Below are positions 63,780 to 64,000 of a stretch of 64,000 bases of DNA, one piece after another. The DNA comes from Asterias amurensis (Eukaryota > Echinodermata > Asteroidea > Forcipulatida > Asteriidae): assembly GCF_032118995.1 (NCBI RefSeq), contig NC_092651.1:25528349-25592348 (forward strand), in the 5' to 3' direction. Under the pieces are notes generated by a model, which saw only the letters and a list, made by a program, of their open reading frames with translations, was not told the DNA's origin and made no database searches. The position numbers and the translations under genes were made by a program. Numbering within the stretch: the stretch's first letter is position 1; each line of letters starts with the position of its first letter.

Positions 63780-64000
63780 CTGATAGCACCATGTAATGCT
63801 TACAAGGTGCTGTGGCGCAATTTGCTGCCGATCGGACCAGGAACACCGGGGCAAACCCGTTCTCTTTTCAATCAGTGCACTAGGTTCTTTTACATGCGTT
63901 ACATAACACATGGGACTAACGGCTTAACCTCTTTTGCGAAGTACGAAGCAATGGTTAAATGCTTGCTTAAGGACACAAGTGTCACGCCTGGGGATTCGAA
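63780..64000 (-). repeat. tRNA-Leu SINE body, cut by window end
   Basis: An inverted copy of the 39150 SINE body ('ggtgctgtggcgcaat', 'accggggcaaacccgttctc'). The tRNA-derived head would lie beyond base 64000. An (AAT)n run and an 'atatagcgc' tail precede it at 63642-63730. Confidence 0.65.

Overview
The window is a eukaryotic nuclear locus: AT-rich, with short coding exons in long introns and a very high load of small transposable elements. Exon divergence and the mix of tRNA-derived SINEs, CR1/L2-type LINE pieces and TTAA-flanked MITEs suggest a marine invertebrate deuterostome, most likely an echinoderm such as a sea star. The species call is an inference; the gene calls do not depend on it.

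Four genes can be read. (1) UMPS, uridine 5'-monophosphate synthase, runs on the minus strand from 10014 down to 414. Ten coding exons are visible; only the C-terminal exon (about 25 residues) lies beyond the left edge. (2, 3) Two histamine N-methyltransferase-like paralogues lie in tandem on the plus strand (13744..19778 and 33759..52148). Each has three coding exons with identical intron phases. The second has a first intron of about 16.2 kb packed with repeats. (4) BBS7, a BBSome subunit, starts at 59247 on the plus strand; four exons are visible and the gene leaves the window on the right. These genes do not form a pathway: pyrimidine synthesis, small-molecule methylation and ciliary trafficking are neighbours only.

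Almost everything else is mobile or repetitive DNA. 1-10 kb: UMPS introns with TTAA-flanked MITEs and LINE tails. 10.2-12.0 kb: a 1.8-kb imperfect palindrome just upstream of UMPS, carrying a nested MITE. 12.3-15.1 kb: TIR elements, one holding a LINE endonuclease fragment. 15.8-18.2 kb: an intact 207-codon antisense ORF ending in a histone-type 3' stem-loop, a second such stem-loop, and an RT fragment. 19.8-33.7 kb: intergenic repeats, including a 1.9-kb tandem segmental duplication, a 147-bp minisatellite with two 5S-rRNA-like segments, a hairpin array and nested MITEs. 34-50 kb (intron 1 of the second methyltransferase): a tRNA-like cloverleaf, a fresh fold-back MITE, a LINE whose RT core is deleted, SINEs, a 3.9-kb TA-flanked element with exon-like pieces, a TIR-bounded 20-bp minisatellite and a nested 2.2-kb composite element. 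52-64 kb: more MITEs, then BBS7.

The most notable pattern is a group of MITE families whose terminal repeats are themselves small palindromes of the form TAG-N-CTTG...CAAG-N-C and which leave 9-bp target duplications. Next are the antisense ORF with a histone-type stem-loop, and a TIR family that brackets arrays of different palindromic units. Exon limits were placed by hand from GT/AG sites and protein similarity recalled from known families; no database search was run.
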